64,000 bases of DNA. Origin: Paracoccaceae bacterium. GTDB lineage: Bacteria; Pseudomonadota; Alphaproteobacteria; Rhodobacterales; Rhodobacteraceae. The stretch is from the NCBI GenBank assembly GCA_947468085.1, contig CANIKY010000001.1:40397-104396 (forward strand), in the 5' to 3' direction. Shown piece after piece: positions 10,925 through 20,404 of the stretch. How positions within the stretch are numbered: the first letter of the stretch is position 1; each line of letters begins with the position of its first letter. A program made the position numbers and the translations under genes. The notes under the pieces are model-generated. The model did no database searches. It worked only from the letters and a program-made list of their open reading frames with translations, and had not been told where the DNA came from.

Positions 10925-12190
10925 ATGGCGACCAATTCAAGCAGCGACAGCAAAAACACCCTCTACTGTTCGTTCTGTGGCAAAAGCCAGCATGAGGTTC
11001 GTAAGCTGATCGCAGGGCCGACCGTGTTCATCTGTGATGAATGTGTCGAACTTTGCATGGATATCATCCGCGAAGAGACTAAGTCGACTGGACTAAAGGC
11101 CACCGATGGCGTGCCAATCCCGCGCGACATCTGCAAGGTTCTGGATGATTATGTGATCGGCCAAGAACACGCCAAGCGCGTGCTGTCGGTGGCGGTGCAT
11201 AACCATTATAAACGCCTGAACCATGCGACCAAATCTGACATCGAACTGTCCAAATCCAACATCCTGCTGATCGGCCCCACCGGATGCGGCAAAACGCTGT
11301 TGGCCCAAACCTTGGCGCGGATCTTGGATGTGCCTTTCACCATGGCAGATGCTACGACTTTGACCGAGGCAGGCTATGTCGGGGAAGATGTGGAAAACAT
11401 CATCCTGAAACTGTTGCAGGCCTCGGAATACAATGTCGAACGCGCGCAGCGCGGAATTGTTTACATTGACGAGGTCGACAAGATTACCCGCAAGTCTGAC
11501 AACCCCTCGATCACCCGCGATGTATCGGGCGAGGGCGTTCAGCAAGCCCTTCTTAAGATCATGGAAGGCACGATTGCCTCGGTTCCGCCACAGGGCGGGC
11601 GCAAACATCCGCAGCAGGAATTCCTGCAGGTGGATACGACCAATATCCTGTTCATCTGCGGTGGCGCATTTGCAGGCTTGGAAAAGATCATCGCCCAACG
11701 CAACAAAGGCACCGCCATGGGCTTTGGCGCCGATGTCAAAGACCCTGATGCCCGTGGTGTTGGCGAATTGTTCATGGAGCTTGAGCCGGAAGATCTTCTG
11801 AAATTCGGCCTTATCCCGGAATTTGTCGGCCGCTTGCCCGTGATCGCCACCTTGACCGATCTGGACGAAGCAGCCTTGGTCACCATCCTGACCGACCCTA
11901 AGAACGCGCTGGTTAAACAATACCAACGCCTCTTGGAAATCGAAGGTGTGAAGTTGACCTTCACCGCAGATGCCCTTGTGGCCATCGCCAAACGCGCCAT
12001 CAAACGCAAAACCGGCGCGCGGGGCTTGCGTTCGATCATGGAGGACATCTTGCTTGACACGATGTTCGACCTGCCGGGCCGTGATGATGTGTCTGAAGTT
12101 GTCGTGAATGAAGAAGCCGTAGGCCCCAAGGGCAAGCCCTTGCTGGTCCATACCGATAAGAAAGAGAAAAAACCCGCAACGGCGGGCTAG
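10925..12190 (+). CDS. clpX: ATP-dependent Clp protease ATP-binding subunit
   Basis: Zn-finger [32 protein letters not shown]; Walker [16 protein letters not shown]. Confidence 0.98.
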   Translation: MATNSSSDSKNTLYCSFCGKSQHEVRKLIAGPTVFICDECVELCMDIIREETKSTGLKATDGVPIPRDICKVLDDYVIGQEHAKRVLSVAVHNHYKRLNHATKSDIELSKSNILLIGPTGCGKTLLAQTLARILDVPFTMADATTLTEAGYVGEDVENIILKLLQASEYNVERAQRGIVYIDEVDKITRKSDNPSITRDVSGEGVQQALLKIMEGTIASVPPQGGRKHPQQEFLQVDTTNILFICGGAFAGLEKIIAQRNKGTAMGFGADVKDPDARGVGELFMELEPEDLLKFGLIPEFVGRLPVIATLTDLDEAALVTILTDPKNALVKQYQRLLEIEGVKLTFTADALVAIAKRAIKRKTGARGLRSIMEDILLDTMFDLPGRDDVSEVVVNEEAVGPKGKPLLVHTDKKEKKPATAG

Positions 12191-12210
12191 TTTTCGCAAA
12201 AATTCAGGGA

Positions 12211-12245
12211 AAAAGGCGGCATCCCAACGGAGTGCCGCCTTTTTT
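12211..12245 (+). terminator. Rho-independent terminator of clpX
   Basis: AAAAGGCGGCA-tcccaacggag-TGCCGCCTTTTTT hairpin plus T-tract. Confidence 0.85.
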
Positions 12246-12247
12246 AA

Positions 12248-13195
12248 TTACAACCGCCCCAGCCGTTCGGTCAGTAGGGTAAAAAACCCATCGGCATTGA
12301 CCGAACCCATGAACAGCGCATTGGCGGGCCTATCCGTCACACCCCACCAATCGGCCACGGTCATGCCCAGCGTCAATTCTGACTGTGTTTCAATTTCCAC
12401 ATTGATATGGCGGCCTGAAAACAAGTCGGGTTGCAACAGGTAGGCGATCACACAAGGGTCATGCAGCGGCGCGCCGTCCATGCCGTATTTGGCCATATCA
12501 AAGCGTTCAAAGAAATCGGCCCATTCCGCCGCCACCCGCCCCACTTGGCTGCCCAAGGCGCGAAACGCCTCGACCCGGGCGCGGGTGGTCAGCACTTTAT
12601 GAGTCACATCCAGCGGCATCACAACCAAAGGCACGCCAGATTTGAACACAATTTCAGCAGCTTCTGGATCGACGTAAATGTTGAACTCGGCCGCAGGTGT
12701 GATGTTTCCCACCTCGAAATAGGCCCCACCCATCAGCACAATCTCTTGCACCCGCGCTTTGATGTCGGGCGCTTGCACAAAGGCTGTGGCGATGTTGGTC
12801 AGGGGGCCCAAGGGGCACAGCGTGACACTGCCTGAGGGTTCGCGGCGCAGGGTCTCGATCAGAAAATCCACGGCGTGCTGGTCTTGCAAGGCCATGGTCG
12901 GCTCTACCATGACAGGCCCGTCAAGGCCCGTCTTGCCATGCACATGTTCTGCCGTCACCAACGCGCGCTTTAGCGGCGCGGCACATCCGGCAAAAACCTT
13001 GGTTTCAGGCTTGCCCGCCAGTTCGCAGATGATGCGCGTGTTGCGCACTGTCCACTCTAGCGAGACATTGCCTGCCACAGCGCAGATCCCCAAAACCTCT
13101 AATTCCTCAGGACTGGCCAAGGCCAGCAACAAGGCAAAGGCATCATCTTGGCCCGGGTCGGTATCAATAATGATTTTGCGGCGGTGGACTGTCAT
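12248..13195 (-). CDS. Inosine/uridine-preferring nucleoside hydrolase
   Basis: MTVHRRKIIIDTDPGQDDAFALLLALA...; DTDPGxDDA metal-binding motif. Confidence 0.94.
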   Translation of the reverse strand: MTVHRRKIIIDTDPGQDDAFALLLALASPEELEVLGICAVAGNVSLEWTVRNTRIICELAGKPETKVFAGCAAPLKRALVTAEHVHGKTGLDGPVMVEPTMALQDQHAVDFLIETLRREPSGSVTLCPLGPLTNIATAFVQAPDIKARVQEIVLMGGAYFEVGNITPAAEFNIYVDPEAAEIVFKSGVPLVVMPLDVTHKVLTTRARVEAFRALGSQVGRVAAEWADFFERFDMAKYGMDGAPLHDPCVIAYLLQPDLFSGRHINVEIETQSELTLGMTVADWWGVTDRPANALFMGSVNADGFFTLLTERLGRL

Positions 13196-13262
13196 GAAGG
13201 GCTCCTTATGTCTCGCCACTCAACAGCGGCGCGCACGATTCGTCCATCCGCAGCGGCGGGGT

Positions 13263-14258
13263 TCAGCCGTCGAAATCCACGTCCTCGATCAGCTTGACCG
13301 CATCGCTGCGGGCTTTGGCGATATCGGCCAAAGCCAAGCTGTCGGGCGTAAACGGCCCCCAGCTTTGCACCAAGGCCGATCTTGCCACGCCGGGCTTGAC
13401 CGGAAATTCGTGGTTGGTTTCGGCATAGATCCTTTGCGCCTCGCCCGAAGACAGCCATTCCATCAGTTTGAGCGCTGCCGCCTTGTTGGGGGCGGCCTTG
13501 GTGAGCGCAATGCCGGAAATGTTCATATGGCTGCCCCCGCTTTCAAAGACCGGAAAGTCAATGCGCACTGCGGCAGCATAGTCTTTTTGGCTGTCATCGT
13601 TCAGCATTTGGCCCATGTAATAGGTGTTGCCCAAGGCAATGTCACATTCGCCCGACCAGATCGATTTGACCTGATCCCGATCACCGCCCTGCGGCTTATG
13701 CGCCAAGTTGGCTTTCATGCCTTCCAGCCAGATCCTAGTGGCCTCTGGGCCGTGGTGCAGCAGATAGGCAGCGGTCAGCGCGACGTTGTAATCGGCCAGG
13801 CCCGATCGCATACACAGCCGCCCTTTCCACTTGGGGTTGACGAGATCTTCATAGGTGGTGATCTCGCCAAGTTTGACGCGTTCGACACTGGCATAAACCA
13901 CGCGCGAGCGTGCGGTGAGGCCAAACCACAAATTGCCCGGGTCGCGGTATGCGGCGGGGATATTGGTCTTGAGCACCGCATCATCGACCGGTTGCAGCAC
14001 ATCTGCCGTCACAAGTTCGACCATCCGACCCACATCAACCGTCAAGACCAAGTCTGCCGGAGAGCGGCTACCCTCGGCCTTCAGCCGTTCAGCCATGCCT
14101 TTGTCAACAAAAGCGATGTTCACATCAATGCCGGTTTCGGAAGTAAATTGATCCATCAAAGGCTGGATCAGTTCGGGCTGGCGGTGGGAATAAATATTCA
14201 CCTCGTCCGCGAGGGCAGGGGTCGCAAAGAGCAAGGCGATGAAGAACAGTCGCGACAT
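13263..14258 (-). CDS. Fe(3+) ABC transporter substrate-binding protein (FbpA/AfuA-like)
   Basis: 331 aa with signal peptide; EVNIYSHRQPELIQPLMDQFTSETGIDVNIAFVDKGMAERLKAEG... Confidence 0.9.
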   Translation of the reverse strand: MSRLFFIALLFATPALADEVNIYSHRQPELIQPLMDQFTSETGIDVNIAFVDKGMAERLKAEGSRSPADLVLTVDVGRMVELVTADVLQPVDDAVLKTNIPAAYRDPGNLWFGLTARSRVVYASVERVKLGEITTYEDLVNPKWKGRLCMRSGLADYNVALTAAYLLHHGPEATRIWLEGMKANLAHKPQGGDRDQVKSIWSGECDIALGNTYYMGQMLNDDSQKDYAAAVRIDFPVFESGGSHMNISGIALTKAAPNKAAALKLMEWLSSGEAQRIYAETNHEFPVKPGVARSALVQSWGPFTPDSLALADIAKARSDAVKLIEDVDFDG

Positions 14259-14360
14259 GGTTGAGTCCTTTTGTCAGGTATTGCCCAAGTTAGACGGCGA
14301 AAGGGCGTGCAGGTCAATAGCTGACAAAAACACTTTCCTGTGCAACTTCTGCCCTGACCA

Positions 14361-14441
14361 CAAGTTTTCTGCGAAAACTTATCAAGACAAATTTTCGCAG
14401 AAAATTTGGAATCCAAAGTTTTCATGGAAAACTTTTTCTTA
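14361..14441. repeat. Three palindromes at exact 27-bp period
   Basis: AAGTTTTCtgcGAAAACTT (14362-14380), CAAATTTTCgcaGAAAATTTG (14388-14408), AAAGTTTTCatgGAAAACTTT (14415-14435); centres 14371/14398/14425. Confidence 0.9.
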
Positions 14442-15263
14442 TTCTGGCTTTTTCAGCTTGTCCTCGGCCCGCGCGCGGTTCCACAGCGCGTCCATTTCCG
14501 CAAGATCGGATTGCGCGGGCGTTTTGCCGCTTTCAGCCAGCCAATCTTCTATCTTGCCAAACCGGCGTTGGAACTTGGCACTGGCCCCGCGCAGGGCGGC
14601 TTCTGGGTCTACGCCCATATGGCGGGCTAAATTGGCCATAACAAACAGCAAATCGCCCATCTCCTCGATCACTTCAACCTCTGTCAGGGTGTCGCGCGCT
14701 TCGACCAGTTCGGCCATTTCCTCGCGCAATTTGTCCAAAACCTCGTCGGTTGTGGGCCAGTCAAACCCCACCCGCGCCGCACGTTTTTGCAGTTTGACGG
14801 CACGGGTCAGGGCGGGCAGGCCAAGCGCCACCCCATCCAGCACCCGCGAAGGGCCACGTTCCACAGCCTTTATCTTCTCCCAATCGGCGGTTTGTTGGGC
14901 GGCTGATTTGTCGCGGTTTTCGGCCCCAAAGACATGCGGATGGCGCGCCAGCATCTTATCCGAAATGGCGCGCGCGACGTCGTCAAAGCCGAACATTCCA
15001 GCTTCTTCGGCCATCTGGGCATGAAACACCACTTGCAGCAGCAGATCGCCCAGTTCGGCTGGCAATTCACCCCACGCTTGGCGTTCGATCGCATCGGCCA
15101 CTTCATGCGCCTCTTCGATCGTATAGGGGGCGATGGTGGCGAAGGTTTGTTCAATATCCCAAGGGCAGCCTGTGTTCTTGTCGCGCAAGCGCCGCATAAT
15201 CTCGCGGAGGCGCTCTATTCCGCCGTTTGGGTCGCGCACCACATCATCAGAGGTCAGGGCCAT
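14439..15263 (-). CDS. mazG: Nucleoside triphosphate pyrophosphohydrolase MazG
   Basis: 274 aa; GGIERLREIMRRLRDKNTGCPWDIEQTFATIAPYTIEEAHEVADAI. Confidence 0.96.
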   Translation of the reverse strand: MALTSDDVVRDPNGGIERLREIMRRLRDKNTGCPWDIEQTFATIAPYTIEEAHEVADAIERQAWGELPAELGDLLLQVVFHAQMAEEAGMFGFDDVARAISDKMLARHPHVFGAENRDKSAAQQTADWEKIKAVERGPSRVLDGVALGLPALTRAVKLQKRAARVGFDWPTTDEVLDKLREEMAELVEARDTLTEVEVIEEMGDLLFVMANLARHMGVDPEAALRGASAKFQRRFGKIEDWLAESGKTPAQSDLAEMDALWNRARAEDKLKKPE

Positions 15264-15316
15264 TGCCGATCCCTTCTTTTTCAGGTTTGATCAAAAGGCA
15301 AGAAAAGGAGTCTTTC

Positions 15317-16480
15317 ATGCCCGTTTTAAATCGTATCGCGGCTTTTGCGCCGGAAATGAAGGGCTGGCGTCAGCATCTGCACCGCCATCCAGAACTTTCC
15401 TTCGATTGCACCAACACCGCCGCCTTCATCGTCGAGCGTTTGCGCGAGATGGGTGTGGATGAAGTGCACGCAGGTATCGCCAAAACGGGCATTGTGGCTG
15501 TGATCAACGGCTCTGCCCCCGGCCCCACGATTGGCCTGCGCGCCGATATGGACGCGCTGCCGATAGTCGAGATCACGGGGGCCGACTATGCCTCGACCAT
15601 TTCGGGCAAGATGCACGCGTGTGGGCATGACGGCCATGTCACCATGCTTTTGGGGGCCGCAAAGTATCTGGCCGAAACCCGCCGCTTTGCGGGGCGTGTC
15701 GCGCTGATCTTTCAACCGGCCGAGGAAGACGGGGCCGGCGGCCAAGTCATGGTGCAAGAGGGCATCATGGACCGCTTTCAGATCGCCCAAGTTTACGGCA
15801 TCCACAATGCGCCGAACTTGCCCTTTGGCGAGTTTTTCACCACGCCGGGGGCATTGATGGCGTCGGTGGATACGGCCTTTGTCTATATCACCGGCAAGGG
15901 CGGTCACGGCGCCAATCCGCATGAATGTGTTGATCCGGTTGTCGCAGTCGTGGGCATGGTGGGTGCCATTCAAACCATCATCCCGCGCAATGTTTACGCG
16001 CTAGACGAGGCGGTGATTTCGGTGACGCAAATTCACACCGGCACTGCCTCGAATATCATCCCCGAAGAGGCGATGTTTTGCGCCACAATCCGTAGCTTTA
16101 AACCCGAGGTGCGCGCCTTGTTGAAAAAGCGGTTCCATGAAATCGTCGAAGGCCATGCCGCAGCCTATAACGTCACCGCGCGGATTGATTATGACTGGGG
16201 CTATCCTGCCACCGTCAACACGCCCGAAAATGCGGCCTTTGCCACCGAAGTTGCCGCCGAGATTGCAGGGCCGGATGGTGCGCATGGTCATTCCAACCGC
16301 GAAATGGGGTCCGAGGATTTTTCTTACATGTTGGAAAAACGCCCCGGTGCCTATCTGTTTTTGGGCACTGGGCCGGGGGCTGGCCTGCACCACCCCGCCT
16401 ATGACTTTAACGACGAGGCCGCCCCCGTTGGCGCATCCTTTTTTGCAAGGCTGGTGGAGCGCGCGCAACCATTGGGGTAA
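15317..16480 (+). CDS. M20 family amidohydrolase (hippurate hydrolase-like)
   Basis: MPVLNRIAAFAPEMKGWRQHLHRHPELSFD; MHACGHDGHVTMLLGAAKYL. Confidence 0.93.
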   Translation: MPVLNRIAAFAPEMKGWRQHLHRHPELSFDCTNTAAFIVERLREMGVDEVHAGIAKTGIVAVINGSAPGPTIGLRADMDALPIVEITGADYASTISGKMHACGHDGHVTMLLGAAKYLAETRRFAGRVALIFQPAEEDGAGGQVMVQEGIMDRFQIAQVYGIHNAPNLPFGEFFTTPGALMASVDTAFVYITGKGGHGANPHECVDPVVAVVGMVGAIQTIIPRNVYALDEAVISVTQIHTGTASNIIPEEAMFCATIRSFKPEVRALLKKRFHEIVEGHAAAYNVTARIDYDWGYPATVNTPENAAFATEVAAEIAGPDGAHGHSNREMGSEDFSYMLEKRPGAYLFLGTGPGAGLHHPAYDFNDEAAPVGASFFARLVERAQPLG

Positions 16481-16503
16481 GAATGCCGTGCAGAATGATG
16501 ACT

Positions 16504-17886
16504 TTACAAGATAAAGTCGGCGCTTGTCAGGGTGGTGTTTGATGTCCACCACAAGGTGAAGATCGCATCGGCAACCCCGTCGCCGTTTGCATCCAATTCG
16601 ACCTGAGTTTCGCTAGAGCTGACGATCCGCAGTTGCCCTGCCTGATGCGTAAAGGCCGTCTGCCCGATAAACTCAAAAGCATCGTCTGCCACAGCATTGG
16701 TGGTATTGGCGTCGATTGCCGACAGGTCGATCTTGTCTTCGCCTTGATTAAAGTCGGCGATAATGTCGCAGCTTAAAGGCTCTGAGCTCGTCTCTGACAG
16801 GCTTGCAAAGACAAATCGGTCAGCCCCTGTGCCGCCCATCATGGAATCAGACCCCGCGCCAGCATAAAGCACGTCGGCCCCGTCTCCACCAAGCAGGGTG
16901 TCCATGCCCACGCCGCCAAACAAGTGATCTGCGCCGCCGCTGCCGTCTAATAGATCGTTGCCGTCGCTGCCCGTCAGCGTGTCTTGGCCCCTGCCACCGT
17001 TCAGGACATCATCCCCCGCGCCGCCAAACAAACGATCCGCGCCGCCGCCGCCAAGCAGGCGGTTGTTGCCAGAATTGCCGATCAAGGTGTTGGCCTGCGC
17101 ATTGCCAATGCCGTTCCAATCGCCTGCCCCGCGCAGGGTCAACACCTCGATCCCGTCTGACAGGGCAAAGTTGCACCAAGCCAGCACCGTATCGCGACCA
17201 GCGCCTGTGTCGCTGATGCGGGTCTGCGCGCTGTCGACCAGATAGATATCTGCCCCGCCTGCATCCAAGATCACGCCCGACACGGCATTGCCGCGTGCAT
17301 CGGTGCGGTCATTGCCCAAGCCCATATCCAGATCGCCGTGCAAATGCCCGCCGGAAAATCTATCATCCCCCGCGCCAAGGCTGACATCGCCCACAATCGT
17401 GCCGCTGTTGATTATGGTTTCGGCCCCATCGCCAGTTGCGCGAATATCCCCCTGTATAAGGCCCGAATTGGTCAGACGATGGCTGCCCGCACCACTTATT
17501 TGCACCGCGACCTTCGCCGCAATCTGGCCGGAGTTGGTCAGGCTGGCCGCATCTTCCAGCAGGTTTACCGCCGTGCCATTGGCCGCTGTGATCTGCCCCG
17601 CAACGTCGAGATGCGCGCCGTACAGGGCAATCGCCGCCCCTTGGGCAGAGGACACAACTTGCCCCGTGGCCGTGATGGTAAAGGTGACGGATTGATCCAC
17701 CGCAAGGCTTTGCAGCGCCACATAGCCTGCAAAGGTGATCATTGTTGGCCCCCCAACATCCAGATCCGACAGGTTGGTTGTGGGCAAAACCAAAGCGCCG
17801 CCGGGCGTGACGATCAAGGCATCCCCGCTTTGAAAACTGGTCAACCCGATCCATGTTACGGCATTGCTAATCAGATAGGTCGCCAT
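16504..17886 (-). CDS. RTX-type calcium-binding repeat protein (probable type I secreted)
   Basis: Tandem glycine-rich nonapeptides GGGGADRLFGGAGDDVLNGGRGQDTLTGSDGNDLLDGSGGADHLFGG; N-terminal beta-helix-like repeats; C-terminal ...DIIADFNQGEDKIDLSAID. Confidence 0.88.
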   Translation of the reverse strand: MATYLISNAVTWIGLTSFQSGDALIVTPGGALVLPTTNLSDLDVGGPTMITFAGYVALQSLAVDQSVTFTITATGQVVSSAQGAAIALYGAHLDVAGQITAANGTAVNLLEDAASLTNSGQIAAKVAVQISGAGSHRLTNSGLIQGDIRATGDGAETIINSGTIVGDVSLGAGDDRFSGGHLHGDLDMGLGNDRTDARGNAVSGVILDAGGADIYLVDSAQTRISDTGAGRDTVLAWCNFALSDGIEVLTLRGAGDWNGIGNAQANTLIGNSGNNRLLGGGGADRLFGGAGDDVLNGGRGQDTLTGSDGNDLLDGSGGADHLFGGVGMDTLLGGDGADVLYAGAGSDSMMGGTGADRFVFASLSETSSEPLSCDIIADFNQGEDKIDLSAIDANTTNAVADDAFEFIGQTAFTHQAGQLRIVSSSETQVELDANGDGVADAIFTLWWTSNTTLTSADFIL

Positions 17887-17980
17887 CAAATCCCCCAAAA
17901 TCGCTTTATGAAATTAGGGATGTTTTAACCTAGTCCGGCCCTCGTTCAACCAAATCCTGAAGACTAAGTTAACGCTCGCC

Positions 17981-18811
17981 CTAAAGCGTCGTGCGCACCT
18001 GCCAAAGTTCGGGGAATAATTCCACTTCCAGCATCCGCTTAAGGTAACTGCCCCCCGAAGTGCCCCCCGTGCCGCGTTTCATGCCGATCACCCGTGTGAC
18101 GGTGGTTAGGTGATTGAACCGCCAGCGGCGGAAGAAATCTTCGAAATCCACCAGCTTTTCGGCCAATTCATAGGCCTCCCAATACTGGTGCGGGTCGCGG
18201 TAAACCTGCTGCCACATGGCCAGAACGCCTGCATCAAGGGCCCAAGGCTGGCGCAGATCGCGGGTCAGCACATGGTCGGGCACGCTTAGGCCTGCACGGG
18301 CGACATGGCGCAGGGCCTCGTCATATAGCGTAGGGCGGGCCAGTTCGGCTTCCAGCTTGGCCAAGATGTCGGGACGATGCGCGTGCGGGCGCAACATGGC
18401 CAGATTGCGGTTGCCGACCGCATATTCGATCAGCCGATATTGCCATGATTGAAAGCCCGACGACTGGCCCAAATCATCGCGAAAGGTCGAATAATCTGAC
18501 GGAGTCATGGTGCGCAGCACATCCCACGCGTTGTTAAGCTGTTCAAAAATCCGTGCAATACGGGCGAGGATCTTGAACGCTTCGCGCGCGCGGGAGGCTG
18601 CGATCATTTTGCGCGCTGCGTCCAACTCGTGCAGGGCAAGTTTCATCCACAATTCGGATGTTTGGTGCTGGATGATGAACAACATTTCGTCATGGGCGGG
18701 GCTTAGGGGACTTTGCGCGCCCAGAATCATGTCGATGCGCAAATAGTCGCCGTAAGACATGCGGCCGTCAAAAGACATCTGCGCGCCGTCGGCTGCGGGA
18801 TCATAGGTCAT
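17981..18811 (-). CDS. kynA: Tryptophan 2,3-dioxygenase
   Basis: 276 aa; [46 protein letters not shown]. Confidence 0.96.
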   Translation of the reverse strand: MTYDPAADGAQMSFDGRMSYGDYLRIDMILGAQSPLSPAHDEMLFIIQHQTSELWMKLALHELDAARKMIAASRAREAFKILARIARIFEQLNNAWDVLRTMTPSDYSTFRDDLGQSSGFQSWQYRLIEYAVGNRNLAMLRPHAHRPDILAKLEAELARPTLYDEALRHVARAGLSVPDHVLTRDLRQPWALDAGVLAMWQQVYRDPHQYWEAYELAEKLVDFEDFFRRWRFNHLTTVTRVIGMKRGTGGTSGGSYLKRMLEVELFPELWQVRTTL

Positions 18812-18847
18812 AGCGGTCTCCGGTTGAAGGAAAGGGGTGGGGGCGGA

Positions 18848-18958
18848 TCAGATCGCGCCTGCCTCGTCCAACACACAAAACGCCCCAAGGCGGCGCCATG
18901 CCGCAATCCAGCCTGCGGGGCGGCAAAGCGGGGATTGGGATTGCGCCGCTTTGGTCAT
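18848..18958 (-). CDS. Candidate 36-aa small protein between kynU and kynA
   Basis: Manual translation MTKAAQSQSPLCRPAGWIAAWRRLGAFCVLDEAGAI*; start overlaps the kynU stop (ATGA). Confidence 0.4.
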   Translation of the reverse strand: MTKAAQSQSPLCRPAGWIAAWRRLGAFCVLDEAGAI

Positions 18959-20151
18959 GTGACCTTGGCCCGCGCTTTGAATTCGGGCCTGTCCCATGAT
19001 CCGCTGCTCATGATGTCTGCCAAGGCTGCAACCGCGCCGTCAATCTCGGCCGTTCCGATGTAAAGCGGGGTTATGCCAAAGCGCAAAATATCAGGCGCGC
19101 GAAAGTCGCCGATCACCCCTTGGGCGATCAGGGCCTGCATGATGGCGTAGCCCTCGGGATGGGCAAAGCTGATTTGAGAGCCGCGCTGGTCATGGGCGCG
19201 CGGTGTGACAAGGCGCAAGGTGGGGCAGGCGGCTTCGACGCCGGCAATAAAACGGTCGCCAAGCGACAGGCAGGCCGCGCGCAGATCGTGCAGATCGACA
19301 CTGTCCCATATATCCAACGCCGCTTCCAAAGCGGCCAATTGCAAAACCGGCGGGGTGCCCACGCGCATCCGGTCTACCCCCGGTGCGGGGCGGTAATCGG
19401 GGTCAAAGGCAAAGGGCGCATCATGCCCCAGCCAGCCCGACAGGGCAGGTTGCACGCGGTTGGCATGGCGCGGGGCCACATAGATAAAGGCCGGGCCACC
19501 CGGGCCAGAGTTCAGGTATTTATAGCTGCATCCCACGGCGAAATCCGCGCCATCCTTGGCAACCTGCAGCGGAAATGCCCCCGCCGAATGGGCCAGATCC
19601 CAAACGATCACGGCCCCCACCGCATGCGCACGGGCTGACAGGGCCGCCATGTCATGGCGCCTGCCGCTGCGGTAATCGACCTCGGTGATCATCACCACGG
19701 CGACTGTGTCATCAATCGCCTCTAGCACCGCCTCGGGGGCTACAGTTTTCAGGCGGTAGTCTGCGCCCAAGGTTTGGGCCAGCCCTTGGGCCATATACAG
19801 ATCAGACGGGAAATTGCCGGTATCCGACAAGATCACCCGCCGCTGTGGCGCAAGCTGCAAGGCCGAGGCCAGGGCCTGATAGACTTTGATCGACAGCGTG
19901 TCGCCCATCACGACATGCCCCGCCTCTGCCCCGATCAGGCGGGCCACGCGGTCGCCCACCTTGGTGGGTTGGTCCATCCAGCCAGCTTTGTTCCACCCGC
20001 GGATCAGCAATTCGCCCCATTCGCCGGTAATCGCCTGCGCCACGCGGGCAGCAGCGGTCTTGGGCAGCGGCCCCAGCGAGTTGCCATCCAGATAGATCAG
20101 CCCCTCGGGCAAATGAAACTGGCGCTTGGTGGCGGTGAAATCGGTGGTCAT
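18955..20151 (-). CDS. kynU: Kynureninase
   Basis: 398 aa; PLP-enzyme motifs IYLDGNSLGPLPK, VIVWDLAHSAGAFPL, DFAVGCSYKYLNSGPGGPAFIYV. Confidence 0.96.
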   Translation of the reverse strand: MTTDFTATKRQFHLPEGLIYLDGNSLGPLPKTAAARVAQAITGEWGELLIRGWNKAGWMDQPTKVGDRVARLIGAEAGHVVMGDTLSIKVYQALASALQLAPQRRVILSDTGNFPSDLYMAQGLAQTLGADYRLKTVAPEAVLEAIDDTVAVVMITEVDYRSGRRHDMAALSARAHAVGAVIVWDLAHSAGAFPLQVAKDGADFAVGCSYKYLNSGPGGPAFIYVAPRHANRVQPALSGWLGHDAPFAFDPDYRPAPGVDRMRVGTPPVLQLAALEAALDIWDSVDLHDLRAACLSLGDRFIAGVEAACPTLRLVTPRAHDQRGSQISFAHPEGYAIMQALIAQGVIGDFRAPDILRFGITPLYIGTAEIDGAVAALADIMSSGSWDRPEFKARAKVT

Positions 20152-20245
20152 TCGTGTCTCCGTTTTTGGCAGCCTATCTCAGATCACGGCGGGGCGGAAC
20201 AGGGCGTTGCTTTAAGTTTAAAACGCACCAAAGGCCAAATTTTTG

Positions 20246-20255
20246 TGGTATACCA
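20246..20255. promoter_or_regulatory. Palindrome TGGTATACCA in the kynU/pntA divergent region
   Basis: Perfect 10-bp palindrome 91 bp upstream of kynU; GntR-family-like half sites. Confidence 0.35.
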
Positions 20256-20404
20256 AGGTATTCTGCGGCTTTATCCGACCTTTTAGCCCCAAAAGCCGAA
20301 ATTTTCGCTGGTATGTCGGGAAAGTTTGCAGCACCTTTCTCCGCGTATTGCCGCACTGCGGCAGCAGCCCTTTGGTCCGGGCTGACGAGATGGGGAGAAG
20401 GCGC

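Noticed and set aside
10120-10959. 279-aa minus-strand ORF opposite clpP
   Set aside because: Antisense shadow of clpP and the intergenic region.
11093-12199. 368-aa minus-strand ORF opposite clpX
   Set aside because: Antisense shadow of a highly conserved gene.
12759-14264. 501-aa plus-strand ORF opposite nucleoside hydrolase and Fe-binding protein genes
   Set aside because: Spans two well-supported reverse-strand genes; no family recognisable.
14361-14441. CRISPR array
   Set aside because: Only three 27-bp units, no unique spacers between them and no cas genes.
16800-17080. DNA-level repeat or microsatellite
   Set aside because: Periodicity is explained by RTX nonapeptide coding repeats.
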